From the NCBI RefSeq assembly GCF_010211765.1, contig NZ_PDWO01000001.1, forward strand, positions 1 through 64,000: a DNA stretch of 64,000 nucleotides, read 5' to 3'. This stretch comes from Pseudoxanthomonas kaohsiungensis (GTDB taxonomy: Bacteria > Pseudomonadota > Gammaproteobacteria > Xanthomonadales > Xanthomonadaceae). Below, piece after piece: positions 46,990-55,020 of this stretch. The notes below the pieces were generated by a model, which saw only the letters and a program-made list of their open reading frames with translations, did not search any database and had not been told where the DNA came from. Within the stretch, counting starts at the first letter, position 1. Every line of letters starts with the position of its first letter. The position numbers were made by a program, and so were the translations under genes.

Positions 46990-48743
46990 TTAACCGTGAA
47001 CCAACATGTGTGGGCACGGTTAAGCATGTGCTTGGTTCGACCGTGACCGTAGCTTTAGATCCCGAGATGGCCGGCATATCGCCTATATTTCGCGGCGAAG
47101 TTGTATCGGTGGGTCAGATTGGTTCGATCGTTCGCATACCGCAAGGCCTAGTCGACCTAATCGGCTCTGTGAGTCTTGTTGGAATTGCAGAACTTGTCAC
47201 CAGTTTGAAGCCATCAAGTGCGACGACAGTGGGTGAGCGGTGGCTGCAGGTACAGTTGGTCGGCCAGATTGATAGGACATCTGGTGCTTTTCGCCGGGGG
47301 GTGGCCTGCTATCCTGGCTTGGACGATCCAGTTCACTTCGCTACCACTGATCAACTGCTTCCTCTGTTCCCGGCGGCAGACGAGAGGCGGCTAAGAATCG
47401 GGCGGCTGGCTGCGGCGGAGGGGTTGACCGTTAGCCTTGACGCAGCACGACTGGTTGTAAGGCATGCGGCAATCGTGGGCTCGACAGGATCCGGAAAGAC
47501 CAGTTGCGTGTCGTCCTTGTTGCAAGGCTTCGTCTCTGGGGGGTGGTCGTCGTCCAATATCATTGTTGTCGATCCGCATGGAGAGTATTCACGGGCGCTA
47601 GGCGACAGCGCTCGAGTCTGAAGCGTGTTGGGCGACGGCGAAGGTGCATTGCATGTGCCTTTCTGGGCTTTGCCAGCGGTTGAGATACTGCGAATATTCG
47701 CAGGTGGCACCGGTGGTGCAACTTTCTTGGGTAGGTTTGTCGAACTAGTCGGGAAGTATCGAAAGCAGTTCGTTACGGCATCCGCTTGGCTCAAGATGGA
47801 TGCGAGCGCGGTGACCCCAGACACGCCTGTGCCGTTCGACATCAACTTGGTATGGTTCGAGTTGGATTCCGAGAACCGCGAAACGTTAACGGTTAAGGCG
47901 GATCCGACTACCCGCGCCGTAGTCAATCTCGGTGATGCTTCGGCCTTGAGATCAACAGTGTTTAGTCCGTATGGCGCTGGGGCCGCAGCTCCCTTCAAGG
48001 GGGCGATGTACGGAGTTCACGGGACCATGCCGGACCTGCTGCGTCTCGGATTGAGAGATCCAAGGCTTCAGTTCTTGCTAAAGCCGAAAGCAACCTTTGC
48101 GGGTCCGGACCCGATGGTGCACGCAATTATCGAGTGGCTCGGTCGCGACAAGCCAATAGCGGTTCTCGATTTCTCTGGGGTACCCCCGGAGGCTGCTGAC
48201 GCAGCCATCGGCGTTGTTCTTAGCTTGATCTTACAAGTGGCTATGCGCGCTCCGGATGGCGATCAAGCGATTGGAAAAAACCTTCCAGTTCTTCTTGTCC
48301 TTGAGGAGGCTCATCGGTATCTGAGTGAAGGTGCCTCTATGCTGACGCGAGAATCGGCGAACAAGATCGCGCGTGAGGGACGAAAGTATGGGGTCGGGAT
48401 GTGGTTAGTCTCGCAGCGCCCAACCGAGTTGCCCGAAACTGCTTTAGCTCAATGTGGAACCTTGATCGCTCTACGATTGACAAATAGTGCAGATCAGGGC
48501 GCCGTGAAGACTGCGTTGCCGGACGACGTTTCTGGCCTTTCGGCGGTTTTGCCAGCGCTGAGGACGGGCGAAGCGCTCGTCAGTGGCGAGGCCGCGGTAA
48601 TTCCGACGAGGACGGTTCTCGATGTCCCGAGCCCATTCCCGAAAGCCGAAGATCCTAGCCTTGCAGGTTGGAGGAAGGATCTGAAGGAGTTTCAGGTCGA
48701 TCAAGCAATTTCCTCGTGGCGTGGCACTTACGGAGAAGAGTGA
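46986..48743 (+). pseudogene. HerA-family ATPase/translocase, interrupted by an in-frame TGA
   Basis: The two parts share one frame: 46986-47621 (211 codons, HAS-barrel and Walker A GSTGSGKTSCVSSLL, residues 165-179) and, after a TGA at 47619-47621 (codon 212), 47622-48743 with Walker B LLVLEEAHRYL, GVGMWLVSQRPTELPE and ALRTGEALV. Joined, they give ~585 residues, the usual HerA length. HerA is the hexameric ATPase that partners SIR2. A GTG one codon after the stop (47625) could allow reinitiation and a split protein, but no SD is seen. A nonsense mutation, or a base-call error, is the simplest explanation. Confidence 0.85.
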
Positions 48744-48964
48744 TGTTGGTATGGCAGCCAGTAGATTCGAGTTGGGTTTCCGCGGAGGCGTATAGCGCCG
48801 ACGAGGAGACCATCTATGTCCGATTCAAAGACGGAACTTCTTGGGCCTATCGCGCATGTCCGCCTCATGTTTGGGCCGAGTTCACGGCGCCCGGGCAGTC
48901 GCGTGGAAGGTACATTAATGAGGTGCTCAAGCAGAAGCCAGGTGGTAAATACATGGATCAGTGA
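48743..48964 (+). CDS. KTSC-domain protein
   Basis: The 73-residue product is a single KTSC domain: SSWVSAEAYSADEETIYVRF, then GTSWAYRACPPHVWAEF and GRYINEVLKQK, the pattern of a small beta-barrel domain also found fused to other proteins, where RNA- or protein-binding is proposed. The ATG at 48743 overlaps the herA stop (TGATG), so it is the third gene of the SIR2-HerA operon. It is not part of the usual two-gene SIR2-HerA description known to me. Confidence 0.75.
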   Translation: MLVWQPVDSSWVSAEAYSADEETIYVRFKDGTSWAYRACPPHVWAEFTAPGQSRGRYINEVLKQKPGGKYMDQ

Positions 48965-49030
48965 GAGAGGTGGCTTGAGGTAGATTTCGCTCCCGAAACC
49001 ATGGTGGGAATGCGCCTGTTATGTGCACGA

Positions 49031-49792
49031 TCAACGGGGGCGAATGGCGTCGAGTAGCTTGCTTTCTTTGATCTCGGCGGAAGGCGCAAATTTGTGCGCC
49101 AATGCCTCGACTATTAGGCGGTCAGCAGGTGCTCGCAGCGGGCCCAAGGTTATTTGTATGTTCGATAGCGCCTCGTCGACAATTGGAACATCGATATGCA
49201 TAAACGGTGGTGGGGGCGGCACTGCCGCTTCTGAGTGCTTCGACGAGCGTCCCTGCGCCATAAGAACAAACCTGTGCTCCTTTTGAAATGACCATGCTTT
49301 TCCCTTGAAGCGTGCCAGTGCGCATGGATCTTCTGCGACGAACGAGTTTGCGCCGGTCAAGATGACGCGGCTTTGCCAAATGGCTTCTACGTCATCTACG
49401 TACTCAACTTCTTGGAAGAAATGCGACCGTTCATAGAACGGCCGGACCTTGTATGTTTCGCCTATGGCCTGATCCATAGGCATGGGTATCTCTGTCTCAA
49501 CTGCAATATCGCCGGGAAGGGGCTGGTATCGGTGCCACTTGAATGGGTGCTGCGGAAGAGATATGCGAACACCACGCATGGCATCCCCGTACATGGACCA
49601 CTGAGGTAAGTCCTCTTCCTCGTTAGTAGTCCAACTACTCGCGAAGAGGAGTTGGCCAAAGTCGAACTTTCCGACTGACTGCGCCTCGTACACGTCGTCA
49701 AATTGATCCAGACGAGTGAAGCGAAATTTGCGCGACTTCAGGATCAACGCAAGAGAGCGAGCATTCGTGTAGTGGAAGATTCGATGATGCAT
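49031..49792 (-). CDS. DUF2971 family protein
   Basis: A 253-residue protein with the DUF2971 pattern: HHRIFHYTNARSLALILKSR, KFRFTRLDQFDDVYEAQ, a SSWTTNEEEDLPQWSMYGD segment and a C-terminal KEHRFVLMAQG. DUF2971 proteins occur in defence and mobile regions; their biochemical role is unknown. It converges with the KTSC gene. Its start at 49792 is ~70 bp from the IS5-family element, which therefore lies upstream, where its promoter would be. Composition is AT-rich like the SIR2-HerA genes. Confidence 0.75.
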   Translation of the reverse strand: MHHRIFHYTNARSLALILKSRKFRFTRLDQFDDVYEAQSVGKFDFGQLLFASSWTTNEEEDLPQWSMYGDAMRGVRISLPQHPFKWHRYQPLPGDIAVETEIPMPMDQAIGETYKVRPFYERSHFFQEVEYVDDVEAIWQSRVILTGANSFVAEDPCALARFKGKAWSFQKEHRFVLMAQGRSSKHSEAAVPPPPPFMHIDVPIVDEALSNIQITLGPLRAPADRLIVEALAHKFAPSAEIKESKLLDAIRPR

Positions 49793-49865
49793 CTTTGATT
49801 ATCTGCTTGGAAGGAAGGTAACGGAGTCAGGTTCACTTTCCGGGTTGGGGATGTAATTCCCCTAG

Positions 49866-51018
49866 GGATGCTCTGAACAAATCCCTTCGGCGACAATAGC
49901 GCAAGGTTCGACGGATGACGACGATGCAGCTGAGCTTCGGGGACGCGGAACACACGGGCAAGCGCAAGAAGACGCGGCGCGAGGTCTTCCTGGCGGAGAT
50001 GGAGCAGGTGGTGCCGTGGAACGCATTGCTGGCGCTGATCGCACCGCACTACCCGAAGATGGGCCAGCGCGGCCGGCAGCCGTATCCCTTGGCGACGATG
50101 CTGCGCATCCACTTCCTGCAGCAGTGGTACTCGCTGAGCGACCCTGGCATGGAAGAGACGCTGTACGAGATGCCGGTGATGCGCCGCTTTGCCCGCCTGG
50201 GCGGGCTGGACAACATCCCGGACGAGACCACGATCCTCAACTTCCGCCGGCTGCTGGAGACGCATGATCTGGCGCCGCAGCTCCTGGAGCGCGTGAACGC
50301 TCACCTGGCGCGCAAGGGCCAGAGCTTGAAGGCCGGCACGATCGTGGACGCCACGATCATCGCGGCGCCGAGTTCGACCAAAAACAGGGGCGGCGAACGC
50401 GATCCGGAGATGCACCAGACGAAGAAGGGTAACCAGTGGCACTTCGGGATGAAGGCGCACATTGGCGTGGACGAGGAGTCGGGCCTGGTGCACCACGTGG
50501 AGTGCACGGCGGCGAACGTGAATGACGTGACGCAGGTGCACAAGCTGCTGCACGGCAAGGAAGATACGATCTGCGGCGACAGCGGCTACACCGGCGCGGA
50601 CAAGCGCGAGGAGCTGCAAGGCGTGGAGGCTGCGTTTTGGATCGCGGAGAAGCCCTCGAAATTGCGAGCGCTGAAGAACAAGCGCGAGCGCAAGTACGCC
50701 GAGCGCTGGGAGCACTTCAAGGCCAGTTTAAGGGCAAAGGTTGAGCACCCGTTCCGGGTGGTGAAGCGGCAGTTCGGTTACACCAAGGTGCGCTACCGCG
50801 GCTTGGCGAAGAACACGGCGCAGGTGCTGACGCTGTTCGCGCTGTCGAACCTGTGGATAGCGCGGCGACGTCTGTTGCTGCCGACGGGCTAAATCCGTCC
50901 GTTGGACGGGGAAACCCGTAGAAAAGCGCCAGAAATGGCGAGAAAGTGATCACATCGAGGTCGATCAGGCGCCTTGGCGCTGAAATCTAAGCATCAGCGC
51001 GCTTTGATCAGACCTTCC
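49866..51018 (+). mobile_element. Complete IS5-family insertion sequence (1153 bp) with CTAG target duplication
   Basis: Imperfect terminal inverted repeats GGATGCTCTGAACAAA (49866-49881) and, reversed, GGAAGGTCTGATCAAA (51003-51018) match at 13 of 16 positions. CTAG flanks both ends (49862-49865, 51019-51022) as a 4-bp target duplication, typical of the IS5 group. The element holds one full transposase gene. It is inserted exactly at the stop codon of the NERD gene. Confidence 0.92.
49915..50892 (+). CDS. IS5-family transposase
   Basis: A 325-residue DDE transposase: N-terminal DUF772-type region (WNALLALIAPHYPKMGQRGR, ETTILNFRRLLE), then the catalytic Asp residues in AGTIVDATIIAAPSS and CGDSGYTGADKREE, and the C-terminal Glu in KVEHPFRVVKRQFGYTKVRYRG. 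Full length and uninterrupted, so the element may still be active. GC content is high, unlike the flanking AT-rich defence genes, which suggests a separate arrival. Confidence 0.95.
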   Translation: MTTMQLSFGDAEHTGKRKKTRREVFLAEMEQVVPWNALLALIAPHYPKMGQRGRQPYPLATMLRIHFLQQWYSLSDPGMEETLYEMPVMRRFARLGGLDNIPDETTILNFRRLLETHDLAPQLLERVNAHLARKGQSLKAGTIVDATIIAAPSSTKNRGGERDPEMHQTKKGNQWHFGMKAHIGVDEESGLVHHVECTAANVNDVTQVHKLLHGKEDTICGDSGYTGADKREELQGVEAAFWIAEKPSKLRALKNKRERKYAERWEHFKASLRAKVEHPFRVVKRQFGYTKVRYRGLAKNTAQVLTLFALSNLWIARRRLLLPTG

Positions 51019-51906
51019 CTAGTCGACGCTCGGATACTTCTGAGAGACGGCCTGGGCGACAAGCGATCGCATAGCAGGCACAAGGTTTTCCTCGCCGTCG
51101 AGTAGGAACTCGGCACCACGCCCCATTGGTGTGAAGACGCGCACGTCGCTGCGGCGTGCGGCGTCGGTGCGTTCGATCCACCAGCCGGGAAGAGCGACGG
51201 CCGGGACGACGGGTACTTCCTGCCCGAGGCTTTCCTTGAGATATCGAGCTAACCACTGGGCTTGGCGGCGGGCCTGTTCGACGGCCTTGGTGTCCACGAA
51301 GTCGGGGAACCTCAGCGCGGCTCCGTCGAAGGCAACCTTGTAATGGCTGTCGTCGTCGGAGTTGCGCGGCTTGCGGAACGACTTGGTCTCCACGGCGTAC
51401 ACGCAGCGCGGTGCGATCACCACGTGGTCGATGTTGAAGCCTTCGCAAGGTACATCGTGGGCGACGACGCAGCGGGGTCCGACTAGGCGGTTGAGCAACT
51501 GGCCGGTGACCTGCTCGGCGAGTTGGCCTTCCTTGGCGCGCAGGTAAGCCCTGAGGTTACGCACGTAGGACCAGAGGCCAAAGGCGAATATCGCCAATCC
51601 CGCAGCTAGAAACATGGCCTCGACAACGCCAAACTTGAATCTGGTCCAGTCGACGCGCCCTATCGCCCAGGCAAAGAGCATCATCGGCAGCGACAGGTAC
51701 ATGACCATGAAGGCCGCGATCATGTCGTCGCCGTGATCGCTGATCCGCGCCATGAGTTGCTGGCCGGGAAGGTTCGCAATCTTCTTCCCCTGCAGCGGGG
51801 ATCGCCTGCTGCTGCGCTTGCGGATCAGTTTGGCGAGCGCGGCGCAGGCGATGATCAAGGCCGATGTGATCAGGAACGCTGAAAGGAAGATGAGGTTGGA
51901 GAGCAT
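51019..51906 (-). CDS. Membrane protein with NERD nuclease-related domain
   Basis: A 295-residue protein with an N-terminal membrane segment (LIFLSAFLITSALIIACAAL), a second hydrophobic stretch around residues 62-110 (MVMYLSLPMMLFAWAIG; AMFLAAGLAIFAFGLW), and a cytoplasmic NERD domain: GQLAEQVTGQLLNRL, CEGFNIDHVVIAPRCVYAVETKSF with the D...ExK pattern of PD-(D/E)XK folds. NERD proteins are proposed DNA-processing enzymes often found on mobile DNA. The stop TAG is formed by the CTAG target duplicated by the adjoining IS, so the protein is not truncated. Confidence 0.85.
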   Translation of the reverse strand: MLSNLIFLSAFLITSALIIACAALAKLIRKRSSRRSPLQGKKIANLPGQQLMARISDHGDDMIAAFMVMYLSLPMMLFAWAIGRVDWTRFKFGVVEAMFLAAGLAIFAFGLWSYVRNLRAYLRAKEGQLAEQVTGQLLNRLVGPRCVVAHDVPCEGFNIDHVVIAPRCVYAVETKSFRKPRNSDDDSHYKVAFDGAALRFPDFVDTKAVEQARRQAQWLARYLKESLGQEVPVVPAVALPGWWIERTDAARRSDVRVFTPMGRGAEFLLDGEENLVPAMRSLVAQAVSQKYPSVD

Positions 51907-51928
51907 GGTCGGATCCTTCCGTTTCGAT

Positions 51929-52780
51929 TCAGCCCGCTAACCTGGCCAGGTAAGAAACCGCATCCAACTGGCAGTGCGCGGCGATGGCGCCCGGGAGACT
52001 GAACACCCGCGGCTTATCGCGGAAGTCGAACAGTCGGTAAAGCTGGTACTGCGCGGCGTCGCGCTCGGACCGCGCCAGTTCGTTGCGGGTGACGTAGAAC
52101 GGGGTCAGCTCGCCGAAGGCTGTGGTTTTGACTTCGATCAGGCGTTCGCGGCCGTCCTCCTCGAACGAGCGCACGTCGTACCCCAGGCCGTCGCCCTGGG
52201 TGGCCGCCACATGTTCGATGCGTTCGCTTAGTGCTTTCCTGCCGGCGGCGTGTAGACGCCGGGCTTCCAGCTTAAGCACGAATAGCTCGCCGGCGCGGCC
52301 GAGCGAACGATTGCGTGCCTCTTGGGCTAGGTAGTCGCGACGGGCCGCAGAGAAGCGGGAAGCATAGTCGGCGGGCGCTTCCCGGACTTTTGAAGGCCGG
52401 GGTGGCGCCACCCAGACGGCGGCGCCGTCGGTCACGGCGACATCGGCGGCCGGGCGCAGGACGGCCGCCTGTGCCGCCTCCTGCAGGAGTGCGTTGCCGT
52501 CCAACTGTGCTGCGACCACGTCCGCCAGGAGCGCCTGGTAGTTGCCGCGAGGTTTGTAGCCGTCGATGTAGGGATAGCCCAGCGCCAGCATCACCGCGCT
52601 GATGTTGCAGTGCTTGAACTCCAGGGAGGGGCGACTGCGGCCGTCCAATGTCTGCAGCAGCGCACGGGCGTGTTCGGTCTTGCTGTAGCTCTGGCCATTG
52701 AGTTCTAAAGTCAGCATCCGCAGGTAGTCGGCCACGCAGGCCTCCACCTCGATTCGCGACCAGTCTTCGCCTTTAGCCAT
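51929..52780 (-). CDS. DUF3883 protein with PD-(D/E)XK-like nuclease motif
   Basis: The 283-residue protein has an N-terminal helical region seen in related defence proteins (VEACVADYLRMLTLELNGQS, HCNISAVMLALGYPYIDGYK) and a C-terminal DUF3883 domain: GLGYDVRSFEEDGRERLIEV-KTT, i.e. D-x(n)-E-x-K as in restriction-type nucleases, followed by FYVTRNELARSERDAAQYQL. DUF3883 domains occur in restriction and helicase systems, so a defence role is likely. ATG 52780; the NERD gene starts 22 bp after its stop, so the pair is probably an operon. Confidence 0.8.
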   Translation of the reverse strand: MAKGEDWSRIEVEACVADYLRMLTLELNGQSYSKTEHARALLQTLDGRSRPSLEFKHCNISAVMLALGYPYIDGYKPRGNYQALLADVVAAQLDGNALLQEAAQAAVLRPAADVAVTDGAAVWVAPPRPSKVREAPADYASRFSAARRDYLAQEARNRSLGRAGELFVLKLEARRLHAAGRKALSERIEHVAATQGDGLGYDVRSFEEDGRERLIEVKTTAFGELTPFYVTRNELARSERDAAQYQLYRLFDFRDKPRVFSLPGAIAAHCQLDAVSYLARLAG

Positions 52781-53002
52781 CCGTCCGCTCCCCTTCGTGC
52801 GGCCTTCGGTTAGGTGCCAGGTTAACCCGGAGGCAGGCCTGGATGGCCTCATTCCTACCCCCGGCTCAGAAAATTCCTACACGAATCCCAGCCACTTCCC
52901 ACACGCCAGCGCGGCCAAGGCCGACTACGCCCGCGGCCCTTTCCGTTGACCCTGCGTCCGTCCAGCCAACCCCGGCTGGCGCACCGGAAAAGGAGAACCG
53001 TC

Positions 53003-53473
53003 GTGTCGCAGAACAACGTGTCCCTGGAACTGAGCAACGAGCAACTGTCGCAGGCCGCGCAGGCCATCACCACGCTGGAGCAGGCCTTCGCCGGGCTGGT
53101 GTCGCTGGCGCCGGCCGAGCGCCGGCGGCTGGTGAAGATGGGCCAGAAGTCGGAAGTGTTCTGCCGGCAGGCTTTGCGCCTGCTGGCGCAGAACCCGCAG
53201 GTGGTGCCGCCGGGGCTGGACCTGGCCGAGGCGCAGGCCGACCTGCTTGCGCTGGACCAGCTGGCGCCGTTGCTGGACCGGCTGCAGCGCCTGGCCGAGC
53301 GCGGCCGCGACACGGAGATGGCGCTGGGCGCCGATGTGATGGACGCGGCGCTGGAAGGCTATGGCCTGCTGCGGGTGTCCGGCCGCCAGCAGGGGCTCGA
53401 TGGCCTGCGCAAGGAGCTGTCCAACCGCTGGGCCCGCCGCAGCAGCGCCGAAGTGGAGCCGGTCGAAGCCTGA
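53003..53473 (+). CDS. Helical hypothetical protein next to a tandem-repeat tract
   Basis: A 156-residue, almost entirely helical protein: VSLELSNEQLSQAAQAITTL, LVSLAPAERRRLVKMGQKSE, FCRQALRLLAQNPQVVPPGL, DLAEAQADLLALDQLAPLLD and a C-terminal GLRKELSNRWARR. It starts at GTG with a strong AAGGAGAA SD. The pattern (N-terminal strand, helices, conserved LVKMGQKSE and NPQVVPPGLDL) recalls small proteins of unknown function that I associate mainly with Bacteroidetes, but I cannot confirm this here. No catalytic motif is visible. It is followed within 150 bp by the 42-bp repeats at 53625. Confidence 0.7.
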   Translation: MSQNNVSLELSNEQLSQAAQAITTLEQAFAGLVSLAPAERRRLVKMGQKSEVFCRQALRLLAQNPQVVPPGLDLAEAQADLLALDQLAPLLDRLQRLAERGRDTEMALGADVMDAALEGYGLLRVSGRQQGLDGLRKELSNRWARRSSAEVEPVEA

Positions 53474-53624
53474 CCTGCGTTCCTTTGCACGACTTCCCCG
53501 CCGGCGCTGTCTCTCCCCCGCGCCGGGGTGCAGCGGAGCCCAACCCCCGGGCCAAACCCCTCGTTGCACCTTCCACGGCCGCCCCGCCCACCTGGCGCGC
53601 GCGGCCGTTTCTTTTGCAACGGTC

Positions 53625-53876
53625 AGGGAAAATAACTCGGCGCTCGGAGCTCCGAGCTCGGCGGTCGGACAAATTTTCACCATCGCCAGGGCTCTGGGCT
53701 CCGGCGTTGGACAAAATTTCACCGACGGCGGAGCTTTTTTCTCGGGCGTCGGACAAAATTTCAGCGACGTCGGAGCCTTTTTCTCGGCGGTCGGACAAAT
53801 TTTCAGCGACGTCGCAGTTCAAAGCTCGGCGCGTCGAGCTTTTTTCCTTGGTGATGGAGAAAAAAGCTCTGAGGGG
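53625..53876. repeat. 42-bp tandem repeat (about four good and two degenerate copies)
   Basis: GTCGGACAAAATTTCAGCGA-type units recur with an exact 42-bp spacing (GGAC at 53667, 53709, 53751, 53793), with diverged copies on both sides. Each unit is two 21-bp halves. In one plus frame they read as heptads (SGVGQNF, TDGGAFF, SDVGAFF, SAVGQIF), and on the minus strand as 14-residue repeats such as SDVAEILSDAREKS. Both strands are open across the tract. The remaining part of the 53474-54039 gap shows no gene. This stretch is notably AT-rich in its core. Confidence 0.85.
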
Positions 53877-54039
53877 CTGAGGCGGGAGTCATGGGTCAGG
53901 TTCAGCCCCAGGGAGGTGCGGGGCTGGCGCGGGGCGACGCGTTCACCCGTCCCGTATCCGGCCATGATGGTGAACATCGGGGCGACGGATGCTACGGTCG
54001 GTCTTCCGTGCAGAAACCGAAGAGTTGCGACGTTCCCTC

Positions 54040-54864
54040 ATGACCTGCCGCCTCACGACCTCGATCCTGACCTCCGCCCTGATCCTCGGCTTCGCCGGCT
54101 GCGCCGCGCCCGCGGCCTCCGATGCGCCGACTCCCCAAGCTGTTGCTGCGGTCCCGGCCAAGCCCCCGATCACCAAGTTCAAGGCCTACACCCGGCGCTT
54201 TGCCGGCGAGACGCTGCTCACCCAGAGCCATGCGACCGGCCATGTGGGCGACTTGTTCTTCACCCACTGGAAGGACGGCGGCGAGGCCTCGTTCAAGCTG
54301 GACGAGCAGGGCCACTTCAAGATCGACTGGATCGGCGGCGACTACAACTATGTCGGCGGCCCGGGCTGGGAGAGCGGCGACCGCAACCGCGTGATCGGCT
54401 ACCGCCTCGACGAGGACGCCGGCGCCAGCTACGTGACCCTCTATGGCTGGGGCTACGACAAGGACATGGATCCGGCCGACCCCGCCCACCTGGTCGAGTA
54501 CTACATCATCCAGCGCTGGGTCCGCACCCCGGCCCAGGGCGGCGAGCAGGGCGTGACCTTCACCAGCAACGGCGTGGAGTACACCACGTACCGCACCGTG
54601 CGCCGGGAAAAGCCCTCGATCAACAACACCGAGACGTTCTACCAGTACTGGAGCAAGCCTAAGGAGCAGATGCCGCTCGGGGTCGACCACAAGATCATCT
54701 TCGCCGACCACGTGAAGGCCTGGGAAGCCAACGGCTGGAAGCTCCCCGACCTGGACAACTTCGACGCCAGCGACGACCCCACCTACCAGGTCTTCGCGGT
54801 CGAGGTGTTCCTGGTGGAGAAGGGTGGCAGCGTGTCGGGGCGGGTGTGGGATGCGGGCAAGTAG
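54040..54864 (+). CDS. GH11 endo-1,4-beta-xylanase (lipoprotein)
   Basis: The 274-residue product has a lipoprotein signal (LILGFAGCAAP) and a GH11 beta-jelly-roll: GDLFFTHWKDGGEASFKL, GGPGWESGDRNRVIGYR, LYGWGYDKD, the first catalytic Glu in HLVEYYIIQRW, PSINNTETFYQYWSK, and the second near VFAVEVFLVEK. It is longer than minimal GH11 domains (~190) by an N-terminal linker. It would cut xylan chains; the GH8 enzyme at 25.7 kb could process the products. Its position inside the defence block suggests an independent insertion or an island boundary. ATG 54040 gives the signal peptide. Confidence 0.85.
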   Translation: MTCRLTTSILTSALILGFAGCAAPAASDAPTPQAVAAVPAKPPITKFKAYTRRFAGETLLTQSHATGHVGDLFFTHWKDGGEASFKLDEQGHFKIDWIGGDYNYVGGPGWESGDRNRVIGYRLDEDAGASYVTLYGWGYDKDMDPADPAHLVEYYIIQRWVRTPAQGGEQGVTFTSNGVEYTTYRTVRREKPSINNTETFYQYWSKPKEQMPLGVDHKIIFADHVKAWEANGWKLPDLDNFDASDDPTYQVFAVEVFLVEKGGSVSGRVWDAGK

Positions 54865-54866
54865 GC

Positions 54867-54893
54867 GTAAACCGGGGTCCGTAAACCGGGGTC
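54867..54893. repeat. Direct repeat GTAAACCGGGGTC downstream of the xylanase
   Basis: GTAAACCGGGGTC occurs at 54867-54879 and 54881-54893, continuing into CAGAGTGCACTTCT. A similar GGTCAG-G/AGT-containing stretch is found near 49.8 kb (GGAGTCAGGTTCACTTTCCG). Such 'GGGGTCAGAGT' blocks recur in related genomes and may mark repeat or transposition scars. Evidence is limited to these copies. Confidence 0.4.
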
Positions 54894-55020
54894 AGAGTGC
54901 ACTTCTGAGCCGTTGCGCTTTGCCAAACGCGGGCCGGCGATGCGGTGTTAGATCGGGTCCGCACGACGAAGCGGGGTAGAGGGCTGCGGCGGCAAGCCGC
55001 GCCTGAGTGAAGGGGGATCG

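Noticed and set aside
47622-48743. Treating the downstream HerA half as an independent gene with its own function
   Set aside because: It lacks the HAS-barrel and Walker A and stays in the same frame as the upstream half, with only a stop codon between; a broken herA is the simpler reading.
49866-49914. A transposon carrying the SIR2-HerA genes
   Set aside because: The CTAG duplication and terminal repeats bound only the transposase gene (49866-51018); the defence genes lie outside.
53067-53822. Minus-strand frame covering the 42-bp repeats and the helical gene as a real protein
   Set aside because: Outside the repeat tract it is the antisense of the 53003-53473 gene, with Pro/Arg/Ala-rich sequence and no SD. 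Only the repeat itself is worth following up.
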